DNA of 64,000 nucleotides from JAMXLO01 sp963812075 (lineage in GTDB: Bacteria > Pseudomonadota > Alphaproteobacteria > Acetobacterales > Acetobacteraceae): NCBI GenBank assembly GCA_963812075.1, contig CAWETN010000011.1, forward strand, positions 1-64,000. Direction: 5' to 3'. This document shows, one piece after another, positions 1 through 8,786 of this stretch. Positions within the stretch are counted from its first letter, which is position 1. Each line of letters begins with the position of its first letter. Position numbers and translations under genes: made by a program. The notes under the pieces are model-generated. The model had not been told where the DNA came from, ran no database searches, and saw nothing but the letters and a program-made list of their open reading frames with translations.

Positions 1-100
1 CCTGCCGGGCGTCACACCCGAGCAAGCGTGTATGACACGGAAAAGGACGACGTAAGCGCTCAGATCTTTTGGTTCATCGCTGGTAGTGGGAGGATCGAAT

Positions 101-1507
101 ATGGCAAACCAGGACGACATCGCACTGATGGCCCACCTGATGCGGCGCGCAGGCTTCGGCGCCAGCCGCGACGAACTCGAGGCGCGCGTGGCCAAGGGCT
201 ACGACGCGACCGTCGAGGAATTGCTGAACCCTGATTCGCAGCCGCCGGTTGATCCCTACACGCTGCTGCGTCATCAGCCGGCGGCGTTGCTTCCCGGCGG
301 CCAGCCGCCGATGGGCAACGTCAACTACATGTACTACCTGGTGAACACCAAGCGCCCGCTCGAAGAGAAGATGGCGCTGTTCTGGCACAGCGTGTTCGCC
401 ACCGGCAATTCGAAGGTCGACAACTACGACCAGCTGCTGGAGCAGATCGACCTGTTCCGCAAGCGCGGCATGGGCAACTACCGCGACCTGCTGCTGACGA
501 TCGCGAAGAACCCGACGATGCTGTTCTGGCTGGACAACAACCAGAACCACGGCACCGCGGTGAACGAGAACTGGGGCCGCGAGCTGCTCGAACTGTTCAG
601 CCTCGGCGCCGGCAACTACACCGAAGTGGACGTCCGCGAAGCGTCGCGCGCGTTCACCGGCTGGACGTTCGAGACCAAGCTGCCGCGTCTGCCGTACGGC
701 CGTTTCCCGTGGAAGTTCGAATACCGCGCGGAAGACCACGACGACGGCGAGAAGACGTTCCTCGGCCACAAGGGCAACCTCAACGGCGAGGACATCATCG
801 ACATCGTCGTGCAGCAGCCGGCCTGCGCGAAGTTCATCTGCCGCCACCTGTACAACTTCTTCGTCGCCGACGAACCGCAGGTGCCGGCCTGGTCGATCGA
901 GGAGCCGCGCGATCCGGCGGCGATCGCCGCGCTGATGAAGGTGTTCCAGGAATTGAAGTGCGAGATCACACCGGTCCTGCGCACCCTGTTCAAGTCCGAC
1001 TTCTTCAAGAAGGCGCGCTACCAGCATCTGAAGTCGCCGGCCGAAGTGGTCGTCGGCACGCTGCGTCTGGTGGGCGGCTACGAGCTGCCGAAGCCCGGCT
1101 ACGGCGAGCTGTCGATGCAGCCGTCCTACATGGGCCAGGACCTGCTGAACCCGCCGTCGGTCGAAGGCTGGCACACCGGCAAGGAGTGGATCAACAGCGG
1201 CTCGTTGATGTCGCGCATCAACTTCGTCGCGGCGCAGATCGGCAATCCCGATCTGCCGGGCGTGCAGAAGATCATCGACCGCCTGAAGGCCCAGGGCACC
1301 AAGACGCCGGAGCAGCTGGTGACCAACTGCCTCGATCTGCTCGGCCCGGTCGAGGTCGGCGCGGCGACCAAGAAGGAGCTCACCGACGCGGCCAAGCAGT
1401 GGGGCGAGATCGGCTGGGACGACGCGGCCGGCGCGAAGAACGCCACGCGGCGTGCCGCCGAGATGCTGCAGCTCATCGCGGCGACGCGCGAATACCAGTT
1501 CGGCTGA
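101..1507 (+). CDS. DUF1800 family protein
   Basis: This 468-residue protein belongs to the DUF1800 family, whose biochemical role is unknown. The family signature is visible: an N-terminal helical segment LMRRAGFGASRDELEARV and the central block WGRELLELFSLGAGNYTE followed by ASRAFTGWTF. I chose the ATG at 101 because GGGAGG lies eight bases upstream; an in-frame GTG at 86 has no such site. There is no signal peptide, although many family members are exported. The gene is followed after 34 bases by a DUF1501 gene, the usual partner of this family, and then by an NHL-repeat gene, so the three probably form one operon. Family assignment is secure; function is unknown. Confidence 0.9.
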   Translation: MANQDDIALMAHLMRRAGFGASRDELEARVAKGYDATVEELLNPDSQPPVDPYTLLRHQPAALLPGGQPPMGNVNYMYYLVNTKRPLEEKMALFWHSVFATGNSKVDNYDQLLEQIDLFRKRGMGNYRDLLLTIAKNPTMLFWLDNNQNHGTAVNENWGRELLELFSLGAGNYTEVDVREASRAFTGWTFETKLPRLPYGRFPWKFEYRAEDHDDGEKTFLGHKGNLNGEDIIDIVVQQPACAKFICRHLYNFFVADEPQVPAWSIEEPRDPAAIAALMKVFQELKCEITPVLRTLFKSDFFKKARYQHLKSPAEVVVGTLRLVGGYELPKPGYGELSMQPSYMGQDLLNPPSVEGWHTGKEWINSGSLMSRINFVAAQIGNPDLPGVQKIIDRLKAQGTKTPEQLVTNCLDLLGPVEVGAATKKELTDAAKQWGEIGWDDAAGAKNATRRAAEMLQLIAATREYQFG

Positions 1508-1541
1508 AACATGACACGGAACGGATAGGAGGAACTACTCT

Positions 1542-2678
1542 ATGTCGGCAACGCAGCAATCGAAGGATCCCGTGCTGGTCGTGCTGCAGCTCACGGGCGG
1601 CAACGACTACCTGAACACGGTGATCCCGTACAACAACGGCCTGTACAAGGACAATCGCAAGGCGGTCGGCATCGCCGACAGCGACATGATCCATCTGGAC
1701 CAGGCGCACGCCATCCCGAACTACATGGCGCCGCTGAAGAAGTTCTGGGACGACGACAAGCTCGCTATCATGCACGGCGTCGGCTATCTCGATTCGCCGC
1801 GTTCGCACTTCCGCTCGATGGACATCTGGCACACCTGCGAGGCCGAGAAGGTCGGCACCGAAGGCTGGCTGGGCCGCGTGGTGCGCGAGTTCGATCCGAA
1901 GAAGGAGAACGTCGTCACTGCGGTCAGCTTCGGCCCATGCCTGTTCCGCGCACTGGCGGTGCCGAACGTCCCGGTCGCCTGCGTGGCCGGCCCGCTCGAG
2001 CAGTATGGCTTCCTGCCGACGATCCGCGACCAGGCCCAGCGGCTGAAGGTGCTGGAGACCTTCTCGCATATGTACCAGCCGATCGAGGGCAGCGGGGTCA
2101 TGGAGTACCTCGGCACCACCGGCCTCGACGGACTGAAGGGCGCCGACATCCTGAAGGTGGCGCCGGGCCTCTATAAGTCCGACGTGAAGTACCCGAACAG
2201 CACGATCGCGCAGAAGCTGAAGGGCATCGCCCAGGTGCATCTCGCGAACCTCGGCACACGGGTGTTCTACTGCGACCACGGCAGCTTCGACTCGCATGCC
2301 GGCCAGGCGCCGCTGCATGCCGGTCTGTGGACCCAGGTCACCGAGGGCCTCGACGCCTTCATGACCGACCTGCGCGCACACAACGCCGCTGACAACGTCA
2401 TCGTGCTGATGTTCTCGGAATTCGGCCGTCGCGTGCGCGACAACGGCTCCGGCACCGACCATGGCGCCGCCGGCGCGACGTTCGTGCTCGGCGACAAGGT
2501 GAAGGGCGGACACTACGGCGAGTATCCGTCGCTCGATGCGAACAAGCTGGTGCAGGGCGACCTGAACCCGAGCATGGACTTCCGCAGCATCTACTCGACC
2601 ATCCTCGACAAGTGGCTGCACGTGAACCCGGCGCCGATCGTCAACGGCACCTACGAGAAGCCGGCCTTCCTGCACTGA
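1542..2678 (+). CDS. DUF1501 family protein
   Basis: This 378-residue protein belongs to the DUF1501 family, which is related to the alkaline-phosphatase/sulfatase fold. Conserved blocks include LTGGNDYLNTVIPY near residue 15, HGVGYLDSPRSHFRSMDIW near residue 75, and MFSEFGRRVRDNGSGTDHGA near residue 290, where Glu, Asp and His could ligate metal. The start at 1542 has a strong AGGAGG upstream. Most DUF1501 proteins begin with a Tat signal carrying twin arginines; this one starts directly with the folded domain, so it is predicted to be cytoplasmic. It lies between the DUF1800 and NHL-repeat genes on the same strand. The function of the DUF1800/DUF1501 pair is not established. Confidence 0.92.
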   Translation: MSATQQSKDPVLVVLQLTGGNDYLNTVIPYNNGLYKDNRKAVGIADSDMIHLDQAHAIPNYMAPLKKFWDDDKLAIMHGVGYLDSPRSHFRSMDIWHTCEAEKVGTEGWLGRVVREFDPKKENVVTAVSFGPCLFRALAVPNVPVACVAGPLEQYGFLPTIRDQAQRLKVLETFSHMYQPIEGSGVMEYLGTTGLDGLKGADILKVAPGLYKSDVKYPNSTIAQKLKGIAQVHLANLGTRVFYCDHGSFDSHAGQAPLHAGLWTQVTEGLDAFMTDLRAHNAADNVIVLMFSEFGRRVRDNGSGTDHGAAGATFVLGDKVKGGHYGEYPSLDANKLVQGDLNPSMDFRSIYSTILDKWLHVNPAPIVNGTYEKPAFLH

Positions 2679-2691
2679 GGCAGACCGACGA

Positions 2692-2718
2692 CCCTCCCGT
2701 CCGCGCTGGACGGGAGGG
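2692..2718 (+). promoter_or_regulatory. intercistronic hairpin before the NHL gene
   Basis: A perfect 11-base-pair inverted repeat, CCCTCCCGTCC and GGACGGGAGGG, with a five-base loop, lies between the DUF1501 stop and the NHL start. It has no T-run, so it is not a classical terminator. It may stabilise or partly attenuate the operon transcript before the third gene. Confidence 0.5.
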
Positions 2719-2749
2719 GTGCCATCTTGCATCACGACGGGAGGAAATC

Positions 2750-3850
2750 ATGGCGCTTACGACAGTTGTCCGCGGCAGGGCCTATGACTGGAGCCATGCC
2801 ATCGGGCGCGGCGCGGCGACCGGGACCGGCTTCAACTACGTCCAGACGATGTGCCTGGGCAACGACGGCGATCTCTACACCGCCAATCGCGGCAACGAGA
2901 ACAACTTCGGCATGCGGGTGAACCGCATCCGGCTTGGCGGCGCGGGCGACGAGGAGCTGGTGGCCGAGTTCTTCCAGCACGGCGATGGCGACGGCAAGGC
3001 GACCTGGCCGTTCGGCGTCGCGGTCGGGCAGAACGGGCACGTCTACTGCTCGGACGAGTGGACCAACACGATCTCGGTGTTCGATCCGAACGGCAAGTTC
3101 CAGTTCAAGTTCGGCAAGAGCGGCAGCGGCGACGGCGAACTGATGCGGCCGGCAGGGATCGCGGTCGAGAAGAACGGCAACGTCATCGTCGTGGACAGCG
3201 GCAACAACCGGCTGCAGGTGTTCACGCCCGAAGGCAAGCTGGTCGCGCAGTGCGGCAAGGCTGGCTCGGGCCAGGGCGAGTTCAACCAGCCCTGGGGCAT
3301 CACGACCGACAAAGACGGCAACATCTACGTCGCGGACTGGAAGAACCACCGCGTGCAGAAGCTGTCGCCGCAGGGCAAGTTCGTGATGTCGATCGGGACG
3401 TACGGCGAGTTGCCGCATCCGGACGACGCCTACGCTGTGACCTATCTCGGGCCGTTCGTTTCCAGCCTGCCGACCTCCACCTATCCGAAGGCCGGACTGC
3501 TGAACCACCCGACCGATGTGGCGGTCGACCCCGACGGCGACATCTATGTCACCGACTGGGGCAACCACCGGGTCTGCATCTTCGAAGCCGACGGCACGCC
3601 GCTGACCAATCTGTACGGCGACGCGCAGGTGTTCTCGAAGTGGGCCAGGCAGAGCGTCGATGCCAATCCGGACATGATGAAGGCGTATCGCCGGGTGCGG
3701 AACTCGGAGCCGCTGTACCGGTTCTGCTTCCCGACCGCGGTCGATTTCAATCCGGCGACGGACGAGATCATCGTGGCCGACAGCCAGCGCAACCGGCTGC
3801 AGGTTTACAAGAAGGTGCGGGACTACCAGGACTTCCAGGCGAACCTGTAG
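2750..3850 (+). CDS. NHL-repeat beta-propeller protein
   Basis: This 366-residue protein consists mainly of NHL repeats, which fold as a beta-propeller and usually bind protein or ligand. At least five blades are readable: WPFGVAVGQNGHVYCSDEW, RPAGIAVEKNGNVIVVDSG, QPWGITTDKDGNIYVADWK, HPTDVAVDPDGDIYVTDWG, and a last one ending EIIVADSQRNRLQVY. The start at 2750 follows GGGAGG. No signal peptide or enzyme domain is visible. As third gene after DUF1800 and DUF1501, it may be the interaction partner of those two proteins, but that is inferred from position only. Transcription ends at the terminator immediately downstream. Confidence 0.88.
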   Translation: MALTTVVRGRAYDWSHAIGRGAATGTGFNYVQTMCLGNDGDLYTANRGNENNFGMRVNRIRLGGAGDEELVAEFFQHGDGDGKATWPFGVAVGQNGHVYCSDEWTNTISVFDPNGKFQFKFGKSGSGDGELMRPAGIAVEKNGNVIVVDSGNNRLQVFTPEGKLVAQCGKAGSGQGEFNQPWGITTDKDGNIYVADWKNHRVQKLSPQGKFVMSIGTYGELPHPDDAYAVTYLGPFVSSLPTSTYPKAGLLNHPTDVAVDPDGDIYVTDWGNHRVCIFEADGTPLTNLYGDAQVFSKWARQSVDANPDMMKAYRRVRNSEPLYRFCFPTAVDFNPATDEIIVADSQRNRLQVYKKVRDYQDFQANL

Positions 3851-3871
3851 GTTCCAGCACCGGCCTCGAAG

Positions 3872-3902
3872 AGGGCGCGCCCGCACCGGGTGCGCCCTTT
3901 TT
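3872..3902 (+). terminator. Rho-independent terminator
   Basis: A GC-rich 11-base stem (one G-T wobble) with a five-base loop is followed directly by TTTTT, 20 bases after the NHL-gene stop. It closes the DUF1800-DUF1501-NHL operon and insulates the ribosomal operon downstream. Confidence 0.85.
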
Positions 3903-3955
3903 CGTTGGCCGTTCCCCCAGACACACCGATCGACGCTGCCAGCCCGACGTTGCCC

Positions 3956-3983
3956 TTGCCCCTCCCCATCCTCGCCGCTATAC
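3956..3983 (+). promoter_or_regulatory. candidate sigma-70 promoter of rpmI operon
   Basis: TTGCCC and CTATAC are separated by 16 bases in the gap between the upstream terminator and rpmI. The leader that follows contains a GCGCG/CGCGC inverted repeat around 3985-4003 and is about 90 bases long. This fits a ribosomal-protein operon that may be autoregulated, but control by L20 cannot be shown from sequence alone. The infC gene often found upstream is absent, so the operon needs its own promoter here. Confidence 0.45.
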
Positions 3984-4074
3984 CGCGCGCCTCACTCGCG
4001 CGCCCGGGCCTGGTGGGCATGCCCGGCCGCGACCGCCTGCCTGCGTGGCGGGCCCCTGACCAGAGGAGACCCAA

Positions 4075-4278
4075 ATGCCCAAGGCAAAGACCAAGTCGTC
4101 GGTCAAGAAGCGATTCAAGATGACCGCGACCGGCAAGGTGAAGGCCGGCCCCGGCATGAAGCGCCACGGGCTTGTCAACCGCACGCAGAAAGCCAAGCGC
4201 AGCAACCGCCGCATGCAGGTGCTCACCCCGATGGACGCCCGCACGGTGAAGGCCTGGGCGCCCTACGGGCTGGATTGA
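4075..4278 (+). CDS. rpmI: 50S ribosomal protein L35
   Basis: This 67-residue basic protein begins MPKAKTKSSVKKRFKMTATG and contains KVKAGPGMKRHGLVNRTQKA, matching L35 along its full length. It is a structural protein of the large ribosomal subunit. The start at 4075 follows AGAGGAG. The gene is 13 bases upstream of rplT, the standard order. infC, which usually precedes rpmI, is missing from this locus. Confidence 0.97.
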   Translation: MPKAKTKSSVKKRFKMTATGKVKAGPGMKRHGLVNRTQKAKRSNRRMQVLTPMDARTVKAWAPYGLD

Positions 4279-4291
4279 GGGAGCAAGGCAT

Positions 4292-4645
4292 ATGGCACGC
4301 GTCAAGCGGGGCACCACCACCCATGCGCGGCACAAGAAGGTCCTCGAGCAGTCGAAGGGCTTCCGTGGCCGCACCTCCACCACCTTCCGCGCGGCAAAGC
4401 AGCGGCTGGAGAAGTCGCTCCAGTACGCCTACCGCGACCGGCGCAACAAGAAGCGCGACTTTCGCGGCCTGTGGATCCAGCGGATCAACGCGGCGGTGCG
4501 CGAGCACGGCCTGACCTACAGCCGCTTCATCGACGGGTTGAAGAAGTCGGGCATCGAGATCGACCGCAAGGTGCTGGCCGCCATCGCCTACGACGATGCT
4601 CCCGCCTTTGCGGAGATCGTCAGGAAGGTGCAGGCGTCGCTGTAG
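4292..4645 (+). CDS. rplT: 50S ribosomal protein L20
   Basis: This 117-residue protein is L20, which binds 23S rRNA early in large-subunit assembly. It starts MARVKRGTTTHARHKKVLEQ and continues with the RGRTSTTFRAAKQRLEKSL helix and RRNKKRDFRGLWIQRINAAV, all diagnostic. It is of normal length, follows rpmI by 13 bases behind a GAGGGAG-type ribosome site, and is separated from pheS by a 112-base gap that holds a long palindromic repeat. In other bacteria L20 represses its own operon; nothing here proves or excludes that. Confidence 0.97.
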   Translation: MARVKRGTTTHARHKKVLEQSKGFRGRTSTTFRAAKQRLEKSLQYAYRDRRNKKRDFRGLWIQRINAAVREHGLTYSRFIDGLKKSGIEIDRKVLAAIAYDDAPAFAEIVRKVQASL

Positions 4646-4654
4646 CTGCCCATT

Positions 4655-4738
4655 CGTCATGGCCGGCCGCGTGCCGGACATCCACGACTTATGCCCGCCC
4701 CAAAGACGTGGATGGCCGGTCCTTCGCCGGCCATGACG
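4655..4738. repeat. intergenic palindromic repeat between rplT and pheS
   Basis: Outer arms CGTCATGGCCGGC (4655-4667) and GCCGGCCATGACG (4726-4738) are exact inverted copies. An inner pair, CATCCACGACTT and AAGACGTGGATG, is complementary with one mismatch. The unit could fold into a long interrupted hairpin between two cotranscribed genes. Palindromes with a GTCATGGCCGG core are common in alphaproteobacterial intergenic DNA, so this is probably one copy of a dispersed family. Confidence 0.75.
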
Positions 4739-4757
4739 GCATCAGTAGAGTGCCGCC

Positions 4758-5825
4758 ATGACCGACGACCTCGACGCCCTCCAGGCCGAAACCGAAGCAG
4801 CACTGGCCGCTGCCGCCGATCTGCGCGCCTGGGACGCCGTGCGCGTCGCCACGCTGGGCCGCAACGGCCGGCTCACCGCCCTGCTGCGCGACCTGGGCAA
4901 GACCCCGGCGGAGCAGCGGCGGGAGCGCGGTGCGGCACTGAACCGGCTGAAGGACGCCCTCACGCTCCTGATCGAGGCCCGCCGCGCCGAACTGGAGCAC
5001 GCCGAACTCGACGCCCGCCTCGCGGCCGAGCGGCTCGACCCCACGCTGCCGCCGCGCCCCCGCGAGATGGGTCTCATCCATCCGATCAGCCGCACCATGG
5101 AGGAGATCGCTGCGATCTTCGGCGCCATGGGCTGCGAGATCGCCGAAGGCCCCGACGTCGAATCCGACTGGATGAATTTCTCCGCGCTCAACATCCCGCC
5201 GCATCACCCGGCGCGGGCCGACCAGGACACCTTCTACCTCCCCGCCCGGGGAAACGCGCCACCGCCGGTGCTGCGCACCCAGACCTCGCCGGTGCAGATC
5301 CGCACCATGCTGGCCCGCCAGCCGCCGATCCGCGTCATTGTCATCGGCCGCACCTACCGCGCCGACCACGACGCCACGCACTCGCCGATGTTCCACCAGT
5401 GCGAGGGACTGATCCTCGACCGCGATCTGACGCTGGGGCACCTGAAGGGCGCGCTGATCGACTTTCTGCGCAGCTTCTTCGGCATCGCCGACCTGCCGGT
5501 GCGCTTCCGCTCCAGCTACTTCCCGTTCACCGAGCCTTCGATGGAGGTGGACATCGGCTGGAACCGCCGCACCGGCGAACTCGGCAAGGGCGGTGACTGG
5601 CTGGAGATCCTTGGGAGCGGCATGGTCCACCCGCGCGTGCTGGCCAACTGCGGCATCGATCCGCGCGAGTGGCAGGGCTTTGCCTGGGGCATGGGCGTCG
5701 AGCGCATCGCCATGCTGAAGCACGGCATGACGGACCTGCGCCCGTTCTTCGAATCCGACATCCGCTGGCTGCGCCACTACGGCTTCTCGCCGCTCGCGCC
5801 CACCATGCTGCACGAGGGCGTCTAG
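4758..5825 (+). CDS. pheS: phenylalanyl-tRNA synthetase alpha subunit
   Basis: This 355-residue protein is the catalytic alpha chain of the heterotetrameric enzyme that charges tRNA-Phe. After an N-terminal coiled coil (about residues 1-85) comes the class II core: motif 2 as VIGRTYRADHDATHSPMFHQ near residue 197, then CEGLILDRD, and motif 3 as AWGMGVERIAMLKHG near residue 313. Length is normal. The ribosome site before 4758 is weak, and a palindromic repeat separates it from rplT, so translation may be adjusted at this junction. pheT starts three bases after the stop. Confidence 0.97.
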   Translation: MTDDLDALQAETEAALAAAADLRAWDAVRVATLGRNGRLTALLRDLGKTPAEQRRERGAALNRLKDALTLLIEARRAELEHAELDARLAAERLDPTLPPRPREMGLIHPISRTMEEIAAIFGAMGCEIAEGPDVESDWMNFSALNIPPHHPARADQDTFYLPARGNAPPPVLRTQTSPVQIRTMLARQPPIRVIVIGRTYRADHDATHSPMFHQCEGLILDRDLTLGHLKGALIDFLRSFFGIADLPVRFRSSYFPFTEPSMEVDIGWNRRTGELGKGGDWLEILGSGMVHPRVLANCGIDPREWQGFAWGMGVERIAMLKHGMTDLRPFFESDIRWLRHYGFSPLAPTMLHEGV

Positions 5826-5828
5826 TCG

Positions 5829-8291
5829 ATGAAGTTCACCCTCTCCTGGCTGAAGACGCATCTCGATACCGACGCCTCGCTCCAGCAGATCACCGATGCC
5901 CTCACCCGGATCGGCCTGGAACTGGAGCATGTCGAGGACCGCGGCGCCGCGCTCGCCGCGTTCCGCATCGCCCGCGTCATCGAGGCGGTGCAGCACCCCA
6001 ACGCCGACCGGCTGCGCGTCTGCACGGTCGATACCGGCGACGGCACGGTCACCGTGGTGTGCGGCGCGCCGAACGCGCGGACCGGCATGAAGGGCGTTTT
6101 CGCACCGCCGGGCACGCTGATCCCGGGCACCGGTATCACCCTGAAGGTGGGCGAAATCCGCGGCGTGCGCAGCGCGGGGATGCTGCTGTCCGAGCGCGAG
6201 ATGGGCCTGGGCGAGGATCATGCCGGGATCGTCGACCTGCCCGAGGACGCGCCGGTGGGTGCGCCCTATGCGCAGTGGGCGGGCCTTGACGATCCGGTCA
6301 TCGACGTCAGCGTCACACCCAATCGCGGCGATTGCTTCTCGGTGCGCGGCATCGCGCGCGATCTTGCCGCCGGCGGCATCGGCACGCTGAAACCGTGGCG
6401 GCCGGCAACGGTCGCTCCCGCCTTCCACGGTGGGCCGCGCTGGCAGATCGAATGGTCCGAGGCCTGCCCCTGGATCCTCGGCCGCACCATCCGCAACCTG
6501 CGCAACGGGCCGAGCCCGCACTGGCTGCAGGACCGGCTCATCTCGATCGGGCTGCGGCCGATCAACGCGCTGGTGGATATCACCAACTTCTTCACCATCG
6601 ATCTCGGCCGCCCGCTGCACGTGTTCGACGTGGCGAAGCTGACCGGCGATGTGCTGACGCTGCGCCCGGGCCGTGGCGAGACCCTGCGCGCGCTGAACGG
6701 CCGCGACTACACGGTGACGCCGGAGGACTGCGCCATCGCCGATGCCGCCGGCGTGCAGTCGATGGCCGGCGTGATCGGCGGCGAGCCGACCGGCTGCGAC
6801 GAGAAAACCACCGCGGTCTTCATCGAGTGCGCCCTGTTCGATCCGGTCCGCGTGGCGCTCACCGGGCGGCGGCACGGCATCGTCTCCGACGCCCGCCAGC
6901 GATTCGAGCGCGGCATCGATGCCGCGCTGATGCCCGACGCGGTGGAGGCCGCCACCGCGATGGTGCTGGAGCTGTGCGGCGGCGAGCCGGGCGCGGTGAC
7001 CGAGGCCGGGTCGCCCCCTGACTGGCGGCGCAGCGCGACGCTGCGCTTCGAGCGCATCGCCGGTCTGGGCGGGTCCGACATTTCCGCTGACGAAGCGGTG
7101 CTCTCGCTCGAACGGCTGGGCTTCGCCGTGCAGCACCGCGACGCCGCGCGCGTCACCGTCGCCGTGCCGTCCTGGCGCAACGACGTTGCCGCTGCGGTCG
7201 TGCTCGACCAGGCCGAAACCCTCGATCCAGCGACCGCGGCCAGGGCCGCGGAGGGATGTGCGGCGATCGAGCCGGAATGCGACCTGATCGAGGAGGTTCT
7301 GCGTCTGCGTGGCCTCGATGCGGTGCCGCCGGTGTCGCTGCCGCGTGCCTCCCCGGTGCCGGCGACGACCTTGTCCGCCAGACAGGTGCGCACCGAGCTC
7401 GCCCGGCGCACCCTCGCCGCGCAGGGGCTGGCCGAGTGCGTCACCTTCAGCTTCATGGCGCGGGCGGATGCCGCCCGGTTCGGGGCGGCACCCGAGGCGC
7501 TGCGGCTGACCAACCCGATCGCCGCGGATCTCGACCAATTGCGCCCGACGCCGATCGCCACGCTGGCGCTCGCCGTGCAGCGCAATGCGGCGCGCGGCTA
7601 TCCCGACATGGCGCTGTTCGAGATCGGCCCGGAATTCGCCACCGACGCCGCAAGCAGCCAGCGCTGGATCGCCGCAGGGCTGCGCGCCGGCGCCACGCCG
7701 CGCAACTGGCTGGTCCCGCCGCGCCCGGTCGATGCGATGGATGCCAAGGCGGACCTTTGGGCGGTCATGGCAGCGACCGGCGTACCGCTGGAGGCGCTGA
7801 TGCTGACCCAGGACGCGCCCGGCTTCTATCACCCCGGCCGGTCGGCCACCGTCCGGCAGGGGCCGAAGACGCTGCTGGGCAGCTTCGGCGAGCTGCATCC
7901 AAGCGTCCTGGCCGCGCTCGACCTCGCCGGCCCGGTGGTGGCGTTCCAGCTCGACCTGGACGCGATCGGCGAGCCGAAGCGCCGGCGCAAGGCGGCGCCC
8001 GACCTGGCACCGTTCCAGCCGATCCGCCGCGACTTCGCCTTCCTGGTCGACGACGGGGTGACCGTCGATGCCGTGCTGCGTGCGGCGCGCGGCGCCGACC
8101 GCACCCTGATCACCGGGGTGTCGCTGTTCGATGTGTATCAGGGCGAACGGCTGCCGGAGGGGAAGCGATCGCTGGCGATCGAGGTGGTGTTCCAGCCACG
8201 CGAGCGCACGCTGACCGACGCCGAGATCGAGGCCGCGTCGCAGAAGGTGGTTGCAGCCGTAACCAAGGCAACCGGCGCCACGCTGCGCTGA
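5829..8291 (+). CDS. pheT: phenylalanyl-tRNA synthetase beta subunit
   Basis: This 820-residue protein is the beta chain of phenylalanyl-tRNA synthetase, which carries the editing and tRNA-binding modules. In order: an N-terminal tRNA-binding OB domain (about 40-150, including NADRLRVCTVDTGDGTVTVV), the B3/B4 editing region (about 215-380), the B5 and catalytic-like core, and a C-terminal anticodon-binding FDX-ACB domain (about 725-820) starting PFQPIRRDFAFLVDDGVTVD. The gene is full length and begins three bases after pheS, so the two are cotranscribed. The gene ends facing a small lipoprotein gene on the other strand. Confidence 0.97.
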   Translation: MKFTLSWLKTHLDTDASLQQITDALTRIGLELEHVEDRGAALAAFRIARVIEAVQHPNADRLRVCTVDTGDGTVTVVCGAPNARTGMKGVFAPPGTLIPGTGITLKVGEIRGVRSAGMLLSEREMGLGEDHAGIVDLPEDAPVGAPYAQWAGLDDPVIDVSVTPNRGDCFSVRGIARDLAAGGIGTLKPWRPATVAPAFHGGPRWQIEWSEACPWILGRTIRNLRNGPSPHWLQDRLISIGLRPINALVDITNFFTIDLGRPLHVFDVAKLTGDVLTLRPGRGETLRALNGRDYTVTPEDCAIADAAGVQSMAGVIGGEPTGCDEKTTAVFIECALFDPVRVALTGRRHGIVSDARQRFERGIDAALMPDAVEAATAMVLELCGGEPGAVTEAGSPPDWRRSATLRFERIAGLGGSDISADEAVLSLERLGFAVQHRDAARVTVAVPSWRNDVAAAVVLDQAETLDPATAARAAEGCAAIEPECDLIEEVLRLRGLDAVPPVSLPRASPVPATTLSARQVRTELARRTLAAQGLAECVTFSFMARADAARFGAAPEALRLTNPIAADLDQLRPTPIATLALAVQRNAARGYPDMALFEIGPEFATDAASSQRWIAAGLRAGATPRNWLVPPRPVDAMDAKADLWAVMAATGVPLEALMLTQDAPGFYHPGRSATVRQGPKTLLGSFGELHPSVLAALDLAGPVVAFQLDLDAIGEPKRRRKAAPDLAPFQPIRRDFAFLVDDGVTVDAVLRAARGADRTLITGVSLFDVYQGERLPEGKRSLAIEVVFQPRERTLTDAEIEAASQKVVAAVTKATGATLR

Positions 8292-8319
8292 CGATCGGCG
8301 CAGCGCGGCGCGGTCGTCG

Positions 8320-8658
8320 TCAGCCCCCGAGTGCCTTGACGGTGGCAGCGTCCGCGCGGCCGGTCGGCTTCAGCCCGTGCGCACTCTGATAGGTCTTCAG
8401 CGCGTCACGCGTCTTGGCGCCCATCCGGCCGTCGACGTCGAGCTGTGCGCCGTTGGCGTTCAGCGCCATCTGCAGCTTCGCCACGCGCTGCTGGGCCGGC
8501 GTGAGGTTGGCGGGCATCGCCGGCGGCGGCGGTGGGGGCGCGGGTGCGGCAACCGGCACCGGTGCGGGCGGCGGCGGCGCCTGATCGTGCGAGGAACAGG
8601 CGGCGAGCCCGGCGGTGACCAGGCAGCCGACAGCGAAGGCGAGCGTGCGTGCGTTCAT
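8320..8658 (-). CDS. peptidoglycan-binding domain lipoprotein
   Basis: This 112-residue protein is predicted to be a lipoprotein of the cell envelope. It starts MNARTLAFAVGCLVTAGLAA with the lipobox LAAC, so Cys would be lipidated. A Pro/Ala-rich spacer with long proline runs follows (about residues 27-50), then a PG_binding_1 fold including LQMALNANGAQLDVDGRMGA and ALKTYQSAHGLKPTG. The domain anchors proteins to peptidoglycan. No catalytic domain is attached, so it is probably structural or an adaptor. It stands alone, convergent with pheT. Confidence 0.85.
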   Translation of the reverse strand: MNARTLAFAVGCLVTAGLAACSSHDQAPPPPAPVPVAAPAPPPPPPAMPANLTPAQQRVAKLQMALNANGAQLDVDGRMGAKTRDALKTYQSAHGLKPTGRADAATVKALGG

Positions 8659-8786
8659 GGGAATCCTATGGGACAAGGTGGCAGGGGCAGATCGGAGGCA
8701 GCACCGATTGCGCCGGCAAACTGCTACCCATGACAGAGCCGTGCAAGCGCGTTTACGCTCTGTCACATATGTCATGGGAGGGCGAC

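Noticed and set aside
2692..2718. Terminator between the DUF1501 and NHL genes
   Set aside because: The hairpin is perfect but has no T-run and lies just before the ribosome site of the third operon gene, so I list it as regulatory instead.
4689..7898. Very long minus-strand open frame opposite pheS-pheT
   Set aside because: It is the antisense shadow of two conserved GC-rich genes, rich in Arg/Gly/Ala and without any domain.
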